Source of the DNA: Marinobacterium ramblicola
GTDB lineage: Bacteria; Pseudomonadota; Gammaproteobacteria; Pseudomonadales; Balneatricaceae
NCBI RefSeq assembly: GCF_019084545.1
Contig: NZ_JAHREP010000030.1
Coordinates: 1 to 58,185 of the forward strand
Reading direction: 5' to 3'
Length of the DNA stretch: 58,185 nt
This document shows positions 35,780-44,821 of this stretch, in pieces. Numbering within the stretch: position 1 is the stretch's first letter; every line of letters starts with the position of its first letter. The translations under genes and the position numbers were made by a program. The notes beneath the pieces are model-generated. The model searched no databases. It was not told the origin of the DNA and saw nothing but the letters and a program-made list of their open reading frames with translations.

Positions 35780-37942
35780 TTGGCGATGAAGTTGAATATA
35801 ACGATAAAACAATCCCTGATTGCAGGCCTGATCATCAACATTCTTTCGCTGGTGTTGTTTGGTGCTATCGCACTGAAAGCGATCGGCACACTCAGCAGCA
35901 ATCAGCGTGATTTGAGTTTGAGTGCGCTGTTCGAAACCCAGGGGCGGAATATCAGCCAGTCTGTGGGCAGTGTGTTGGCGCACAACAGCCGGATGCTGTC
36001 GGCGTCCTCCGCCGAGCAGTTGGAGCAGATCGGCAGCGAAGCCGATGTGTCCCAGTTCGAACAGGCCTTGGCCGAAGATAAAGAGATCATCGCCCAACTC
36101 GATCTGCCCAGTGCTCAAAAGGAGGCGTTGAGCGCGGATCTGGACACCCTGGCCGAGAGGTTCGAAGGATTCAGACGTCTGGGCGGTCTGCTCTACGAGC
36201 AGTCGCTGGCGATTCTGCGGCTGCAGCAGCGGATGCCGGAGCTGATCGGAGAGATCGATACGCAGACCGGTGCCAGCGTCGGCCAGATCGAGGGGCTGGC
36301 CAAGGATCTCGGTTTTTTGGTGACCCGCCATAGCCGCCAGTTTGAGCGTGAAGTCAGAGGGTTGCGAGACACCGGTAGCGAAGGGATAGACAGCCTGCGC
36401 GCCGGTTTCCGTGAGATCGTGTTCGGCAATCTGCCGAAAGCGCTGACGGTCAGCGAGCTGGTGCGCGTGGATATGGTCAAGCTGACGGCGCTGTCGCGCC
36501 GCATCATGCTGGTGAACGACCCTGCTGAGCTGGAGGCGCTGAAGACGGATCATCTGGCTCCGCTGAGCGAATCCCTTTCGACTAACCTCGAGCGTTTGGA
36601 GGCGTTGCTGCATGAGGATGAGAAACTGCAGCAGAAGGCGGTGGCATTGGCCGAGCAGTACAAGCTGACGCTGGCGACCCTGGTGGGCGATGAGCAGGCA
36701 CTGTTTGAAATCAAAAGCCGTCAGCTGATCGACCAGGCGGCGCTGGTGGATCTTGAGGGTGTGCTGGCGCAGGCGATGGGCGGCGTGCTGCAGCAACTGG
36801 ATCTGCTGTCCGAGAGGGCGCAGGCGATACGGGTACAGGTGGATAACTCCTCCACCGAGGTGGCCTCCGGTGCACGCAACATGATGCTGATCGGTGGCTT
36901 GATCATCGCCGCACTGATGCTGGCGGTTGGTATGCTGTTGCTGGCACGGATCATCGCCCCGCTGAATTTCATCTCCCAACGCATGGATGAGATTGCCAAC
37001 GGCGATGGCGACCTTACCGCGCGGATCCAGATGCAGCGCAAGGATGAGATCGGTACCCTTGCCGCTAATTTCAACGCCTTTGTCGAACTGATTCAGCAGC
37101 TGGTGCATAAGACCTCCACCGCCAGCCGCCAGGTATCCAGCGCCACCGAGCAGACCGCCGCCAGAGCCGAACTGATGGCCAGCGAGGTCTATGAACAGAA
37201 GCACGAGATCGATACCGTGGTGGCCGCCGTGCATGAGATGGCGAAGAGCCTGGAGGAGGTGGCACACAATGTGGCCTCCACCTCCGACTCGGCCAACCAT
37301 GTGGATGGTGTCGCCCATTCGGGACGACAGGAGGTGGATAACGTGATCGCCAGGATTCGCAACCTGGCCGAACATGTGGCCGGCGTGACGGAGGTGGTCG
37401 GTCGGCTGAACGATGACAGTCAGTCTATCGGGGCCGTGCTTGAGGTGATCCGGCAGATCTCCGAGCAGACCAATCTGCTGGCATTGAATGCCGCTATCGA
37501 GGCCGCCAGAGCCGGGGATGCCGGGCGCGGCTTTGCCGTCGTCGCCGATGAGGTGCGCAGTCTGGCACAGCAGACACACGACTCCACCGCCAACATCCAG
37601 CAGATTATCGAAAAGCTTCAGGCCAACGCGTCCGCTGCCAACGCGGCGATCAAGCGGGGCTATGAGGAGTCTCAGGTGGCGGTCAAGCAGGCCGATACGG
37701 CCGGCGCCGCGTTGTCACAGGTGGTCGAGTCGATCGCCAATATCCGCCTGATGGCCGAGCAGGTGGCGGCGGCCACCGAAGAGCAGTCAGCCGTGGCCAA
37801 CGACATCAACCAGCATATGAGTTCGATCAGCAGCGTTTCGGACCGGGCCTCTGCGGAGGTGCGGGAGATGCGCGAAGAGTTTATCCAGCTGCAGTCCCAG
37901 GCCACTGAGCTTGGCTCGGTGGTCAGCGCATTCAAGATCTAG
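35780..37942 (+). CDS. methyl-accepting chemotaxis protein with large periplasmic sensor
   Basis: 720 residues if started at TTG 35780, which has GGAG six bases upstream; ATG 35786 ([11 protein letters not shown]) is the alternative. Membrane segment 1 is [19 protein letters not shown] (about residues 15-33). A large helical periplasmic sensor follows (about 35-370). Membrane segment 2 is [20 protein letters not shown], then HAMP ([21 protein letters not shown]) and the signalling domain with [18 protein letters not shown]. The ligand is unknown. The start context and sensor size differ clearly from the Aer-like receptor at 29181. Confidence 0.93.
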   Translation: MAMKLNITIKQSLIAGLIINILSLVLFGAIALKAIGTLSSNQRDLSLSALFETQGRNISQSVGSVLAHNSRMLSASSAEQLEQIGSEADVSQFEQALAEDKEIIAQLDLPSAQKEALSADLDTLAERFEGFRRLGGLLYEQSLAILRLQQRMPELIGEIDTQTGASVGQIEGLAKDLGFLVTRHSRQFEREVRGLRDTGSEGIDSLRAGFREIVFGNLPKALTVSELVRVDMVKLTALSRRIMLVNDPAELEALKTDHLAPLSESLSTNLERLEALLHEDEKLQQKAVALAEQYKLTLATLVGDEQALFEIKSRQLIDQAALVDLEGVLAQAMGGVLQQLDLLSERAQAIRVQVDNSSTEVASGARNMMLIGGLIIAALMLAVGMLLLARIIAPLNFISQRMDEIANGDGDLTARIQMQRKDEIGTLAANFNAFVELIQQLVHKTSTASRQVSSATEQTAARAELMASEVYEQKHEIDTVVAAVHEMAKSLEEVAHNVASTSDSANHVDGVAHSGRQEVDNVIARIRNLAEHVAGVTEVVGRLNDDSQSIGAVLEVIRQISEQTNLLALNAAIEAARAGDAGRGFAVVADEVRSLAQQTHDSTANIQQIIEKLQANASAANAAIKRGYEESQVAVKQADTAGAALSQVVESIANIRLMAEQVAAATEEQSAVANDINQHMSSISSVSDRASAEVREMREEFIQLQSQATELGSVVSAFKI

Positions 37943-37953
37943 CGCCGACCGCC

Positions 37954-38727
37954 TCAACCGTGCCAGCAGCGGTACCAGCCGTCCTGAGTGCTAAGGCTCA
38001 GTTCGGTCTGGTACAGCTCGCACAGGCGTTCGGTGGTCAGAACCTCCTCTTTCTCCCCATCGGCCACCACCTGCCCCTGCTTGATCAGCACCACGCGGTC
38101 GATCTCCGGAATGATCTCATCCACATGGTGGGTGGCGATCAGCATGGTGCGGCCTTCGCCGCAGAAATTGCGCAGCAGGCTCAGCATGTTCAGGCTGGCA
38201 CCCATGTCCAGGCCGTTGGAGGGCTCATCCAGAATCAGTGCCTCGGGCTCGTGGACCAGGGCGCGAGCGAGCAGCAGGCGCCGTTTCTGGCCGGTGGAGA
38301 GGCGCTGGAACATGGTGTTGCTGTAGTCGGTCATCCCCAGCTGCTCCATCAGCGCCTTGGCTCGTTCGATCTGAGTCTCGTTTGGACGCAGGTGATCGTG
38401 GCTGCCGACGGCACCGAAAAAACCGGAAACGATCACCTCCAGCGCCGTGGTGTAGGGGGTGTAGTCCTCCTGCAGGTCGTGGGAGACGAAGCCGATGCGG
38501 CTGCGCAGCTGCCAGAGGTTGACCCGCTCACTGCCATAGAGTTTGACATGGCTGCCCTCGCGCTCCACCGGGTAGAGCTCACGGCTGATCAGCTTCAGCA
38601 GGGTGCTTTTACCGGCGCCGTTGGGGCCGAGAATGGCGACCCGCTCGCCGGGCGCGATTCGCAGTGAAAAACCGTCGAAAACCCGGGTCTGCTGCTGAAA
38701 AACGGTGACATTCTGGATGTCGAGCAT
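37954..38727 (-). CDS. ABC transporter ATP-binding protein (single gene)
   Basis: 257 residues from MLDIQNVTVFQQQTRVFDGF at 38727; the longer frame is not conserved. Walker A is LGPNGAGKST (about residues 36-45), signature RLSTGQKRRLLLARAL, Walker B ALILDEPSNGLD, switch His in ATHH. No membrane subunit or binding protein is next to it. It is divergent from a multicopper oxidase across a Fur-box-like sequence, which hints at iron- or copper-linked control. It may serve a distant permease or be a soluble regulator-type ATPase. Confidence 0.88.
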   Translation of the reverse strand: MLDIQNVTVFQQQTRVFDGFSLRIAPGERVAILGPNGAGKSTLLKLISRELYPVEREGSHVKLYGSERVNLWQLRSRIGFVSHDLQEDYTPYTTALEVIVSGFFGAVGSHDHLRPNETQIERAKALMEQLGMTDYSNTMFQRLSTGQKRRLLLARALVHEPEALILDEPSNGLDMGASLNMLSLLRNFCGEGRTMLIATHHVDEIIPEIDRVVLIKQGQVVADGEKEEVLTTERLCELYQTELSLSTQDGWYRCWHG

Positions 38728-38907
38728 AGGCAACTCTGTCCATGTAAGCGGTATTACAGAAGTGGCGAGCATTGCATAGATCGGCGATGGCTGCCAGTAC
38801 AGCAGGGGACCGTCCAGGCGCATGATCAGGTCCGCTTTCGCACTTTCGACCGATGTTATGTTGAGGTTCGATGAGACAGGTCAGGTTTTTAATATTGTAT
38901 CGACGAA

Positions 38908-38926
38908 AATAATAATTATTATCATC
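38908..38926. promoter_or_regulatory. Fur-box-like site
   Basis: The 19-mer beginning AATAATAATTATTATC matches the Fur consensus at 14 of 19 positions by my count. Its core ATAATAATTATTAT is a perfect palindrome. It lies 46 bases before the multicopper oxidase ATG, in the 244-base gap shared with the divergent ABC gene. Iron-dependent repression of one or both is inferred. Confidence 0.5.
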
Positions 38927-38971
38927 AATGGAACTCGTTTTCCTCTTTGATGCTGTTGATGCTGTGAGCCT

Positions 38972-40336
38972 ATGACGATCCTGAACCGACGACGCTTCCT
39001 CCAAACCGGCCTGGCCCTGGCCGCCGCCACCCAGATACCACGGCTGGTACTGGCCGACACCTCATCAGACGACTTGGACTACCAACTAATCGTCGAGCCC
39101 GCCGATATCGGTCTGATCGAGGGTACGAGTACCCCGGCCTGGTGCTTCAATGGCGGTTTCCCGGCACCGGTGATCCGGGCGCGGCAGAACAAGCCGGTGC
39201 GGATCGAGGTGGTCAACCGTCTGGCCGAACCGACCACAATCCACTGGCACGGCCTGCGCATCCGCAACGATATGGATGGCGTGCCCTTCCTGTGCCAGAA
39301 GCCGATCCAGCCGGGCGACACCTTCGTCTACGAGTTCACGCCGCCGGACGCCGGTACTTTCTGGTACCACCCGCACATGAACAGTATCGAACAGCTGGGC
39401 AAGGGACTGGTGGGGATCCTGATCGTCGATGAGGAGCAGGATCCCGGATTCGATCTGGATCTCGCGCTGGCGATGAAAAACTGGCACGTGACACCGGATG
39501 GCGCCTTCACGGTACTGAGCAAGCCGCGCGAAGCCGCCCGCATGGGTACGCCGGGGCGGCTGATGACGATCAACGGTGAGCAGAATCCGCACTACCAGGT
39601 TCCGGCCGGGGGCGCCGTGCGCCTGCGCTTTGCCAATGTGGACAACACCCTGACCTACGAGCTGAACTGCTCAGACCCCGAGGTACAGATCCTGGCGATC
39701 GACGGCAACCCGCTGGCCGAGCCCAGACCCCTGGCGGGGTACCTGATCGGCCCCGGCATGCGTCTGGATCTGGGATTGATGGCGCCTGAGTCGCTCGGTG
39801 AGCAGGTACATTTTACGCACCGGGATAAGCCGCTGCTGAGTCTGATCAGTGCTGAGGGGGATGCCAGGGCACAGCGGTTGCCGCGCCTGCCGATGAACCC
39901 GATACCCCCGCCCGATCTGGACAACGCCGAGACGCTGAGCTTCGCCTTCGAGTGGGATGCGTCGATCAACCCGGTCAATGAAAACGGCGAGATGCACCCG
40001 GTGTTCTGGACCATCAACCGGGTGGCCTGGCAGGGGATGAGCGACGGGCATATTCCACCACCTTTAGCACGGCTGGAGCGGGGCAAGACCTATATCTTCA
40101 GTCTGGAGAACGCCACCCAGTACCACCACCCGATCCATCTGCATGGCCATACCTTTACGATTCTGGATTCGGACAGTCGTCAGATCGACTCCTACCAGAG
40201 CGATACCGCGCTGCTGGGCAAGTATGAGCGGATCCGGGTCGCCTTCGTCGCCGACAATCCGGGGCGCTGGATGTACCACTGCCACGTAGTGGACCACATG
40301 AAGACCGGGCTGATGGGCTACGTCGAGGTTGTCTGA
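38972..40336 (+). CDS. multicopper oxidase, Tat-exported
   Basis: A 454-residue three-domain cupredoxin oxidase. A twin-arginine signal begins NRRRFLQTGLALAAAT. The four copper motifs are all present: HWHG (H91, H93), WYHPH (H133, H135), HHPIHLHGH, and HCHVVDHMKTGLM, with Cys, His and axial Met of the type 1 site. It oxidises a substrate such as Cu(I), Fe(II) or a phenol and reduces oxygen to water in the periplasm. No Met-rich CueO-like loop is seen. The neighbouring Fur-box-like site suggests a metal role. Confidence 0.95.
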   Translation: MTILNRRRFLQTGLALAAATQIPRLVLADTSSDDLDYQLIVEPADIGLIEGTSTPAWCFNGGFPAPVIRARQNKPVRIEVVNRLAEPTTIHWHGLRIRNDMDGVPFLCQKPIQPGDTFVYEFTPPDAGTFWYHPHMNSIEQLGKGLVGILIVDEEQDPGFDLDLALAMKNWHVTPDGAFTVLSKPREAARMGTPGRLMTINGEQNPHYQVPAGGAVRLRFANVDNTLTYELNCSDPEVQILAIDGNPLAEPRPLAGYLIGPGMRLDLGLMAPESLGEQVHFTHRDKPLLSLISAEGDARAQRLPRLPMNPIPPPDLDNAETLSFAFEWDASINPVNENGEMHPVFWTINRVAWQGMSDGHIPPPLARLERGKTYIFSLENATQYHHPIHLHGHTFTILDSDSRQIDSYQSDTALLGKYERIRVAFVADNPGRWMYHCHVVDHMKTGLMGYVEVV

Positions 40337-40354
40337 GGCTTCCGAGGTGAGGCC

Positions 40355-41080
40355 TCAGCGCAGGTTGCGCCCACCGTTCAGCTCCAGGCAGCTGCCGGTG
40401 ACATAGGGGTTGTCGAGCAGGTAGCGCACCGCCTGGTAGACCACCTCGGGTCCCGGTTCTATCCCCAGTGCGGACTTGGCCAGCGCCTTGGCGCGATAGG
40501 CCGCATCGTCGTCCTCGTTGAACAGGATCAGCGAGGGCGCGATGCTGTTGACCTTGATCTGCGGTGCCAGTGCGGCGGCAAAGGACAGGGTCAGACTCTC
40601 CAGCCCGGCCTTGGTGGCGGCATAGGCGATATGGCGTGCCCCACGCTGAGCTACGTAATCGGTCATATGGATGATATCGGCGGGCTGATCCGGCACGAAC
40701 CAGCGGCGGGCAGCCTGGTTGAGCAGATAGGGCGCCTGCATATGCACGGCAAACATCTGCTGGAACGCCTCGCCGCACGTGTCGTCCGCCATCCAGGCGG
40801 AGGCGTTGTGGATCAGTGCGCGCAGGCGGATCTGCCGGGCATCGAGCCGGTCGATCAGTGCTTGCACCCCGGCCACTGTCGAGAAGTCGGCCTCGATCAC
40901 CTCTATCCCTGGCAGAGGGGCTGACAGCCACTGTGGCCGCAGATGACGGCAGGTGATCATTACCCGGTAGCCATCCTCCACCAGACGTTGGGCGCAGTGC
41001 AGCCCAAGACGCTGAGCGCCACCGGTGATCAGCACGCAGGGGGCGCTGTCGGCGGTGGTTAGGGGATCAGTCATGAGCAC
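40355..41080 (-). CDS. folM: dihydromonapterin reductase FolM-like SDR
   Basis: 241 residues. Rossmann signature VLITGGAQRLGLHCAQRL, the NADPH-type ITCRHLRPQ, and active YAATKAGLESLTLSFA with Tyr and Lys. It reduces dihydromonapterin to tetrahydromonapterin, the pterin cofactor of phenylalanine hydroxylase in pseudomonads. The company of folX (42168) makes FolM more likely than a generic SDR. The start overlaps the CYTH/CHAD gene by up to 14 bases. It is convergent with the oxidase, and a small TGAGGC/GCCTCA stem spans both stops. Confidence 0.88.
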   Translation of the reverse strand: MLMTDPLTTADSAPCVLITGGAQRLGLHCAQRLVEDGYRVMITCRHLRPQWLSAPLPGIEVIEADFSTVAGVQALIDRLDARQIRLRALIHNASAWMADDTCGEAFQQMFAVHMQAPYLLNQAARRWFVPDQPADIIHMTDYVAQRGARHIAYAATKAGLESLTLSFAAALAPQIKVNSIAPSLILFNEDDDAAYRAKALAKSALGIEPGPEVVYQAVRYLLDNPYVTGSCLELNGGRNLR

Positions 41081-42152
41081 CCTCCCGGATCGTCTCTATC
41101 AGTGTGGCTTCCGACGGGTTGCACGGTTGGGTGCCGTCCAGCCAGCTGTGGCCAGCGTCGCTCTGCTGTACCGGCTGGAGTTGTGCCTGGGCCAGGCTCA
41201 GTATCAGCCATCCCCAGTGAGGATCGCTTTCCAACACTGCATGCCATGTGCGGCTATCCTCGTTGTTAACAGACTCCAGCCTGTGGATAAGGTTTGCTGT
41301 AACCTCCCTCAGTATGGGCGAGAACAACTCAAGGCTGGACTGCAGCCCGATCAGCGCGGAGAGTTGCTCCAGTGTGTGCAATAGCCCCTGGATGGCTAAG
41401 CCGTCGTCCAGATAGAGCCGCTCGCTCCAACATACCGCACGGGCGGTCAGCCGTTCGGCCACCGCCAGCATCAGTTGCCTGGCCGGTTGGTTCAGGGACC
41501 AGCCACTCAGCGGCGACAGTCTCGGTATCCGGCTGGGATCGATCAGCCGGTAGCCGCGCTCCGCCTTGGCACTATCCCAGGGCTGCAGCGGCAGGGTTTC
41601 CGCCAGGCTCAGGGCGAAATCGAGCAGCGCCTGTTGCGGCCCGCAGCGAAGTTCCAGCTCCAGCTCCGATAGCGGTGCATGTCTGTCGCGGGCGATCACC
41701 TCACCACGATCCACCGCCAGTTCGATCTCCACCTCCTCGCCCTGGTACTGCCAGCACAGGATCGCCTTGGTGCGGGTGAAGTCGGTTCTGAACAGCGGTT
41801 GCAGCCGGTCAAGCTCGAGCTCCTGCATTACTCTTGGCAGCTCGGACGCTCGCAGCAGGTCCAGTGCCAGGGCTTCGCGCTGCAGATACCAGTCCCATTC
41901 GTTGCGTACCGACAGCCCGGCGACGCTGTCGCCGCGCCCCTTCAGGGTCTGGATCACCTGGTCACCATCGCGACGCAGACGCAACGCCAGAGCGGCACGG
42001 TCCAGCGCCAGATCCTCGGTGTCGTAGTACTGGTTGAACAGCTCGAGGCGGCTCCAGCCGCCTCTCAAGCGCTCGCTGACCAGCGGATGCGCGGTGATCC
42101 GCTCGGCCAGCTCAGGGGTGATACGCAGTTTGATCTCGGTTTCGACCAGCAC
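41067..42152 (-). CDS. CYTH and CHAD domain protein (inorganic triphosphatase YgiF-like)
   Basis: 361 residues. The N-terminal CYTH domain starts with VETEIKLRI (E-x-E-x-K) and continues with FNQYYDTEDLALDRAALALRLRR and ELELELRCG, the acidic tunnel that binds triphosphate and metal. The C-terminal helical CHAD-like part (QPARQLMLAVAERLTARAV onward) is shorter than in E. coli YgiF (433 residues). It is packed between folX and folM, overlapping folM. Hydrolysis of inorganic triphosphate, a by-product of pterin triphosphate chemistry, is a reasonable inference from that placement. Confidence 0.9.
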   Translation of the reverse strand: MLVETEIKLRITPELAERITAHPLVSERLRGGWSRLELFNQYYDTEDLALDRAALALRLRRDGDQVIQTLKGRGDSVAGLSVRNEWDWYLQREALALDLLRASELPRVMQELELDRLQPLFRTDFTRTKAILCWQYQGEEVEIELAVDRGEVIARDRHAPLSELELELRCGPQQALLDFALSLAETLPLQPWDSAKAERGYRLIDPSRIPRLSPLSGWSLNQPARQLMLAVAERLTARAVCWSERLYLDDGLAIQGLLHTLEQLSALIGLQSSLELFSPILREVTANLIHRLESVNNEDSRTWHAVLESDPHWGWLILSLAQAQLQPVQQSDAGHSWLDGTQPCNPSEATLIETIREGAHD

Positions 42153-42167
42153 CAGAGGGGCTCCGTG

Positions 42168-42542
42168 TCAGTCGCGTTGATCGCACAGGGTGATGGAGAC
42201 CGAGTCGGCAAAGCGCAGCGCATGCGGCTTGTCGATCTCGACCTGGGCGTGACACACCTTGGGATCGCGCATGACAATCTCCAGCACCTCGCTGACCAGC
42301 TTCTCCAGCAGCAGGAAGTGGCCGTTTTCCACGTGGCTGATGATCGCCTTGTTGATGGTGCGGTAGTTCAGCGCATGGTCGATATCGTTATGCTCGATGG
42401 CGGGATCGACGCGGTAGTGCATCAATACGTTGATGATCACGTCCTGCTGCTTCTGCTTCTCCTCATCGTTGATACCGATGAAGGTGCGCAAGCGCAGATT
42501 CTTGATCCTGATCGTCGCCTGTCCTGGCTCAGCTAGATTCAT
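42168..42542 (-). CDS. folX: dihydroneopterin triphosphate 2'-epimerase FolX
   Basis: 124 residues from [23 protein letters not shown] at 42542; the longer frame to 42623 is unlikely. It is a homologue of FolB with [53 protein letters not shown] and [17 protein letters not shown]. It epimerises dihydroneopterin triphosphate to dihydromonapterin triphosphate. The order is folX, triphosphatase-like gene, folM. The true FolB is at 25040. Confidence 0.93.
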   Translation of the reverse strand: MNLAEPGQATIRIKNLRLRTFIGINDEEKQKQQDVIINVLMHYRVDPAIEHNDIDHALNYRTINKAIISHVENGHFLLLEKLVSEVLEIVMRDPKVCHAQVEIDKPHALRFADSVSITLCDQRD

Positions 42543-42727
42543 GTCACCTGTCCTGTCAACTGCGTAGGCTGGGGGCAGCGGGAGTTTGGATACTGCGGTA
42601 GATGGCTGATCCCCGGGCCGCACTCGGTTACTTAATGCAAGGCAACATCATACACATCTGGCGTATTCGGATAACTACTTTGTTGTCCCCGGCTCGATCT
42701 GTGAACGAGCGTATCGCTGATCCGGAT

Positions 42728-42943
42728 TCAGGCTTGGGTACCGGCGGCCTCGGCGATATCGTTCACGACCCTCTCCAGCAGGTCGATAGTTTTTACCATC
42801 TGGTAGGGCTGGAATTGAGTCGCGCCCTCGATGGTACCGATAAAGCTGAACAGTAGGGCGGAATGGTGGTTTGGATCCAGCTGATGAAGCTGTGTCGCGA
42901 TTCTGTCGAGCCGCTGTTGCAGAGTTTGGGTCGTGTCTTCCAT
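42728..42943 (-). CDS. small uncharacterised helical protein
   Basis: 71 residues, no recognised family: TLQQRLDRIATQLHQLDPNHHSALLFSFIGTIEG, then a second amphipathic helix (MVKTIDLLERVVNDIAEAAG). Soluble, helical, acidic. Coding-like composition supports a gene, but the ribosome site is poor (GAGTGAG about ten bases upstream). Confidence 0.5.
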   Translation of the reverse strand: MEDTTQTLQQRLDRIATQLHQLDPNHHSALLFSFIGTIEGATQFQPYQMVKTIDLLERVVNDIAEAAGTQA

Positions 42944-42982
42944 TTCAATGACTCACTCTATCGGTGCGTATGCACAAGGAGG

Positions 42983-43165
42983 CTATGTTGAGGGTGTGGC
43001 GTCACGTGCCTGTAAGGCTTCGTGAATGAGTCGTGCACCCATTGCTGAGATCGAGCGCCCTTCACGGGCGGCGAGAGCTTCGAGGCGGGCGAAGTCATGC
43101 GGAGGTAGGACTGCCTGGAGTCGCGGTTTCCTTTTCCGCCCGGCTATGGTGTTGCGGGTATCCAT
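42983..43165 (-). CDS. small ribbon-helix-helix DNA-binding protein
   Basis: 60 residues: basic arm AGRKRKPRLQAVLPPHDFARLEALAAREG, then RSISAMGARLIHEALQA. The pattern of beta-strand, helix, helix is that of Arc/CopG-type regulators, often phage or plasmid borne. AGGATT upstream is a fair ribosome site. It is divergent from an XRE repressor across about 108 bases with repeated GTGAGTAAC words, so the two may share an operator region. Confidence 0.7.
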   Translation of the reverse strand: MDTRNTIAGRKRKPRLQAVLPPHDFARLEALAAREGRSISAMGARLIHEALQARDATPST

Positions 43166-43273
43166 CGCCTAGAATCCTGCTCGGTGAGTAACAGTGAGTA
43201 ACTATTAGTAATGACCGGTTATTCGTCATGTTAATTCAATTTTTGTTGTCCTGTAAATACAAAAGTATTCGAA

Positions 43274-43612
43274 TTGTTGAATATCGGTGATCGTATCAAA
43301 GAGGAACGGGTTCGTCTGGGACTTAACCAGTTCGAATTCGGCAAACTCGCCGGCGTCTCGAAAACCACCCAGTTCAATTACGAAAAGGGTGACCGTCAGC
43401 CCGATGCTGCCTATCTGGCGGCGGTCGCGGCCATCGGTGTGGACGTGATGTATGTGATTACCGGTACCCGACGGGTCGATCCCGAGCTGTCGCCGGAAGA
43501 GATCCAGCTGTTGAGTTGCTACCGAGATTTGGGGCCGGAGCAGCGGGCGAGCATCAGCCAGGTCAGCGAAACGATGGCGGCGATCTACAAGGCGAACGCC
43601 CGCGGGAAGTAG
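43274..43612 (+). CDS. XRE-family helix-turn-helix regulator
   Basis: 112 residues starting with TTG; no ATG or GTG fits. The HTH is at residues 7-60: IKEERVRLGLNQFEFGKLAGVSKTTQFNYEKGDRQPD, followed by AVAAIGVDVMYVITGT, the usual Cro/CI-type frame in Mu- or lambda-like repressors. AATAC/GTATT flank four bases just before the start and could be its own operator. Phage-derived or a stand-alone regulator. Confidence 0.85.
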   Translation: MLNIGDRIKEERVRLGLNQFEFGKLAGVSKTTQFNYEKGDRQPDAAYLAAVAAIGVDVMYVITGTRRVDPELSPEEIQLLSCYRDLGPEQRASISQVSETMAAIYKANARGK

Positions 43613-43647
43613 GAGCGCAGCGCGCCTGCTCTCTTCGATATTCCAAA

Positions 43648-43689
43648 CCAGACGATCGCTAATGTCGACCAGACGATCGCTTATGTCGA
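43648..43689. repeat. tandem 21-bp direct repeat
   Basis: CCAGACGATCGCTAATGTCGA (43648-43668) is followed at once by a copy with one A-to-T change (43669-43689). Each contains CGATCG. The pair lies between the XRE regulator and the hpaD operon terminator and may be a protein-binding array. Confidence 0.8.
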
Positions 43690-43772
43690 AAAGTCGCTTG
43701 TATCCGAATTCGCACTTTTCGGCTTGATATAGATGAAGTGCAGGTCCCTCGATTTAGGCCGGGAGGCTAGAC

Positions 43773-43797
43773 AAAAAACGGCCCGCAACGCGGGCCG
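43773..43797 (-). terminator. intrinsic terminator of hpaD operon
   Basis: On the minus strand the stem CGGCCCGC/GCGGGCCG with loop GTT is followed by TTTTTT (43778-43773). It lies 62 bases after the hpaD stop. Confidence 0.9.
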
Positions 43798-43828
43798 ACC
43801 AAGGAGCCAAACAACACACAACGAAGGC

Positions 43829-43852
43829 GGCTGGATGCAAGTCGATCCAGCC
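43829..43852. repeat. hairpin downstream of hpaD
   Basis: GGCTGGAT (43829-43836) and ATCCAGCC (43845-43852) form a perfect 8-bp stem with an 8-base loop, just after the hpaD stop and before the terminator. It probably protects the mRNA 3' end. Confidence 0.6.
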
Positions 43853-43858
43853 AGGGGA

Positions 43859-44785
43859 TTAAACGCGGCTGGCGCCCGGTGCGAAACCGCTCTCGACCGA
43901 GGCCTGGGGGCCGGGTACGGCGCTGCCGTCCTGCGGGGTGACCGGGAACACGCAGTTGATCTGGCCGGTGCCGGAGCTGCCGAAGTAGGGGGTCAGGATC
44001 TCCGCCTGGCCCTGGTAGTCGGACCAGCCCAGGGCGCCGAGCATCATCGCGGTATCGTGCATGAAACCCTCGCCATGACCCTTGACCGCATACTCCGGCA
44101 GCATCTCGCAGAAGGTTTTCCAGTCACCGCGCTGCCACATCTCGACCACCTCTTTGTCCAGGGTCTCGAGGAACGGGCTCCAGACCTTGGTGGCATACTC
44201 CGGTGCCAGACCGTTCTGGGCGAAGCGGTGGGACAGGGAGCCGCTGGCGAAGAACGCCACGGTGCCGTCGTAGTGCTTTTCGATCGCCTCGCGCATGGCC
44301 CAACCCAGGCGGGCGGAGTCGTTCAGGTAGTGCACGGTGCACATGGCCGAGACCGAGATCACCTTGAAGTGACGGTCCTGGTTCATGTAGCGCATCGGCA
44401 CCAGGGTGCCGTACTCGGGATCCAGCGAGGTGGCATCGTGGGCCAGGGTTTCCACGCCCTGCAGGTTGCACTCCTCGGTGAGGATGCGGCCCAGCTCCGG
44501 GTTGCCGTCGTACTCGAACGTCATGTTGGAGATGAAGTGGGGCAGCTCGTTGCTGGTGTAGTTGCCGGCCCAGTGCGGTGCGCAGTTGATGTGGTAGCCG
44601 GCGTTGACCAGCCAGTGGGTATCGAACACGACGATGGTGTCGACGCCGAGTTCGCGGCAGCGCTTGCCGATCTCGATATGGCCGTCGATGGCGGCCTGGC
44701 GGAACCCCTTCTGCGGCCCGTCCAGTTCGGACAGGTACATGGAGGGTACGTGGGTGATTTTCGCGACGAGGGCCAGTTTACCCAT
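43859..44785 (-). CDS. hpaD: 3,4-dihydroxyphenylacetate 2,3-dioxygenase
   Basis: A 308-residue extradiol ring-cleavage enzyme of the LigB class. GKLALVAKITHVPSMYLSE begins the fold, with VFDTHWLVNAGYHINCAPHWAG and NYTSNELPHFI supplying the His ligands of Fe(II). ASGSLSHRFAQ carries the catalytic His. It opens 3,4-dihydroxyphenylacetate (homoprotocatechuate) made by the hydroxylase encoded upstream in the same operon. A second gene copy with virtually the same C-terminus begins at the right window edge. Confidence 0.95.
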   Translation of the reverse strand: MGKLALVAKITHVPSMYLSELDGPQKGFRQAAIDGHIEIGKRCRELGVDTIVVFDTHWLVNAGYHINCAPHWAGNYTSNELPHFISNMTFEYDGNPELGRILTEECNLQGVETLAHDATSLDPEYGTLVPMRYMNQDRHFKVISVSAMCTVHYLNDSARLGWAMREAIEKHYDGTVAFFASGSLSHRFAQNGLAPEYATKVWSPFLETLDKEVVEMWQRGDWKTFCEMLPEYAVKGHGEGFMHDTAMMLGALGWSDYQGQAEILTPYFGSSGTGQINCVFPVTPQDGSAVPGPQASVESGFAPGASRV

Positions 44786-44821
44786 TGTCTATACCTCTTA
44801 TGCTCGTTCTGCTTGCGCCGA

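Noticed and set aside
35723-37579. 618-codon minus-strand open frame opposite the second chemoreceptor
   Set aside because: His/Gln/Leu-rich shadow of the receptor coding strand. No signature, no ribosome site, no neighbours in the same direction.
42983-43612. Complete prophage
   Set aside because: Only two small regulators and one small unknown gene are present. No structural, packaging or integrase genes, so at most a remnant.
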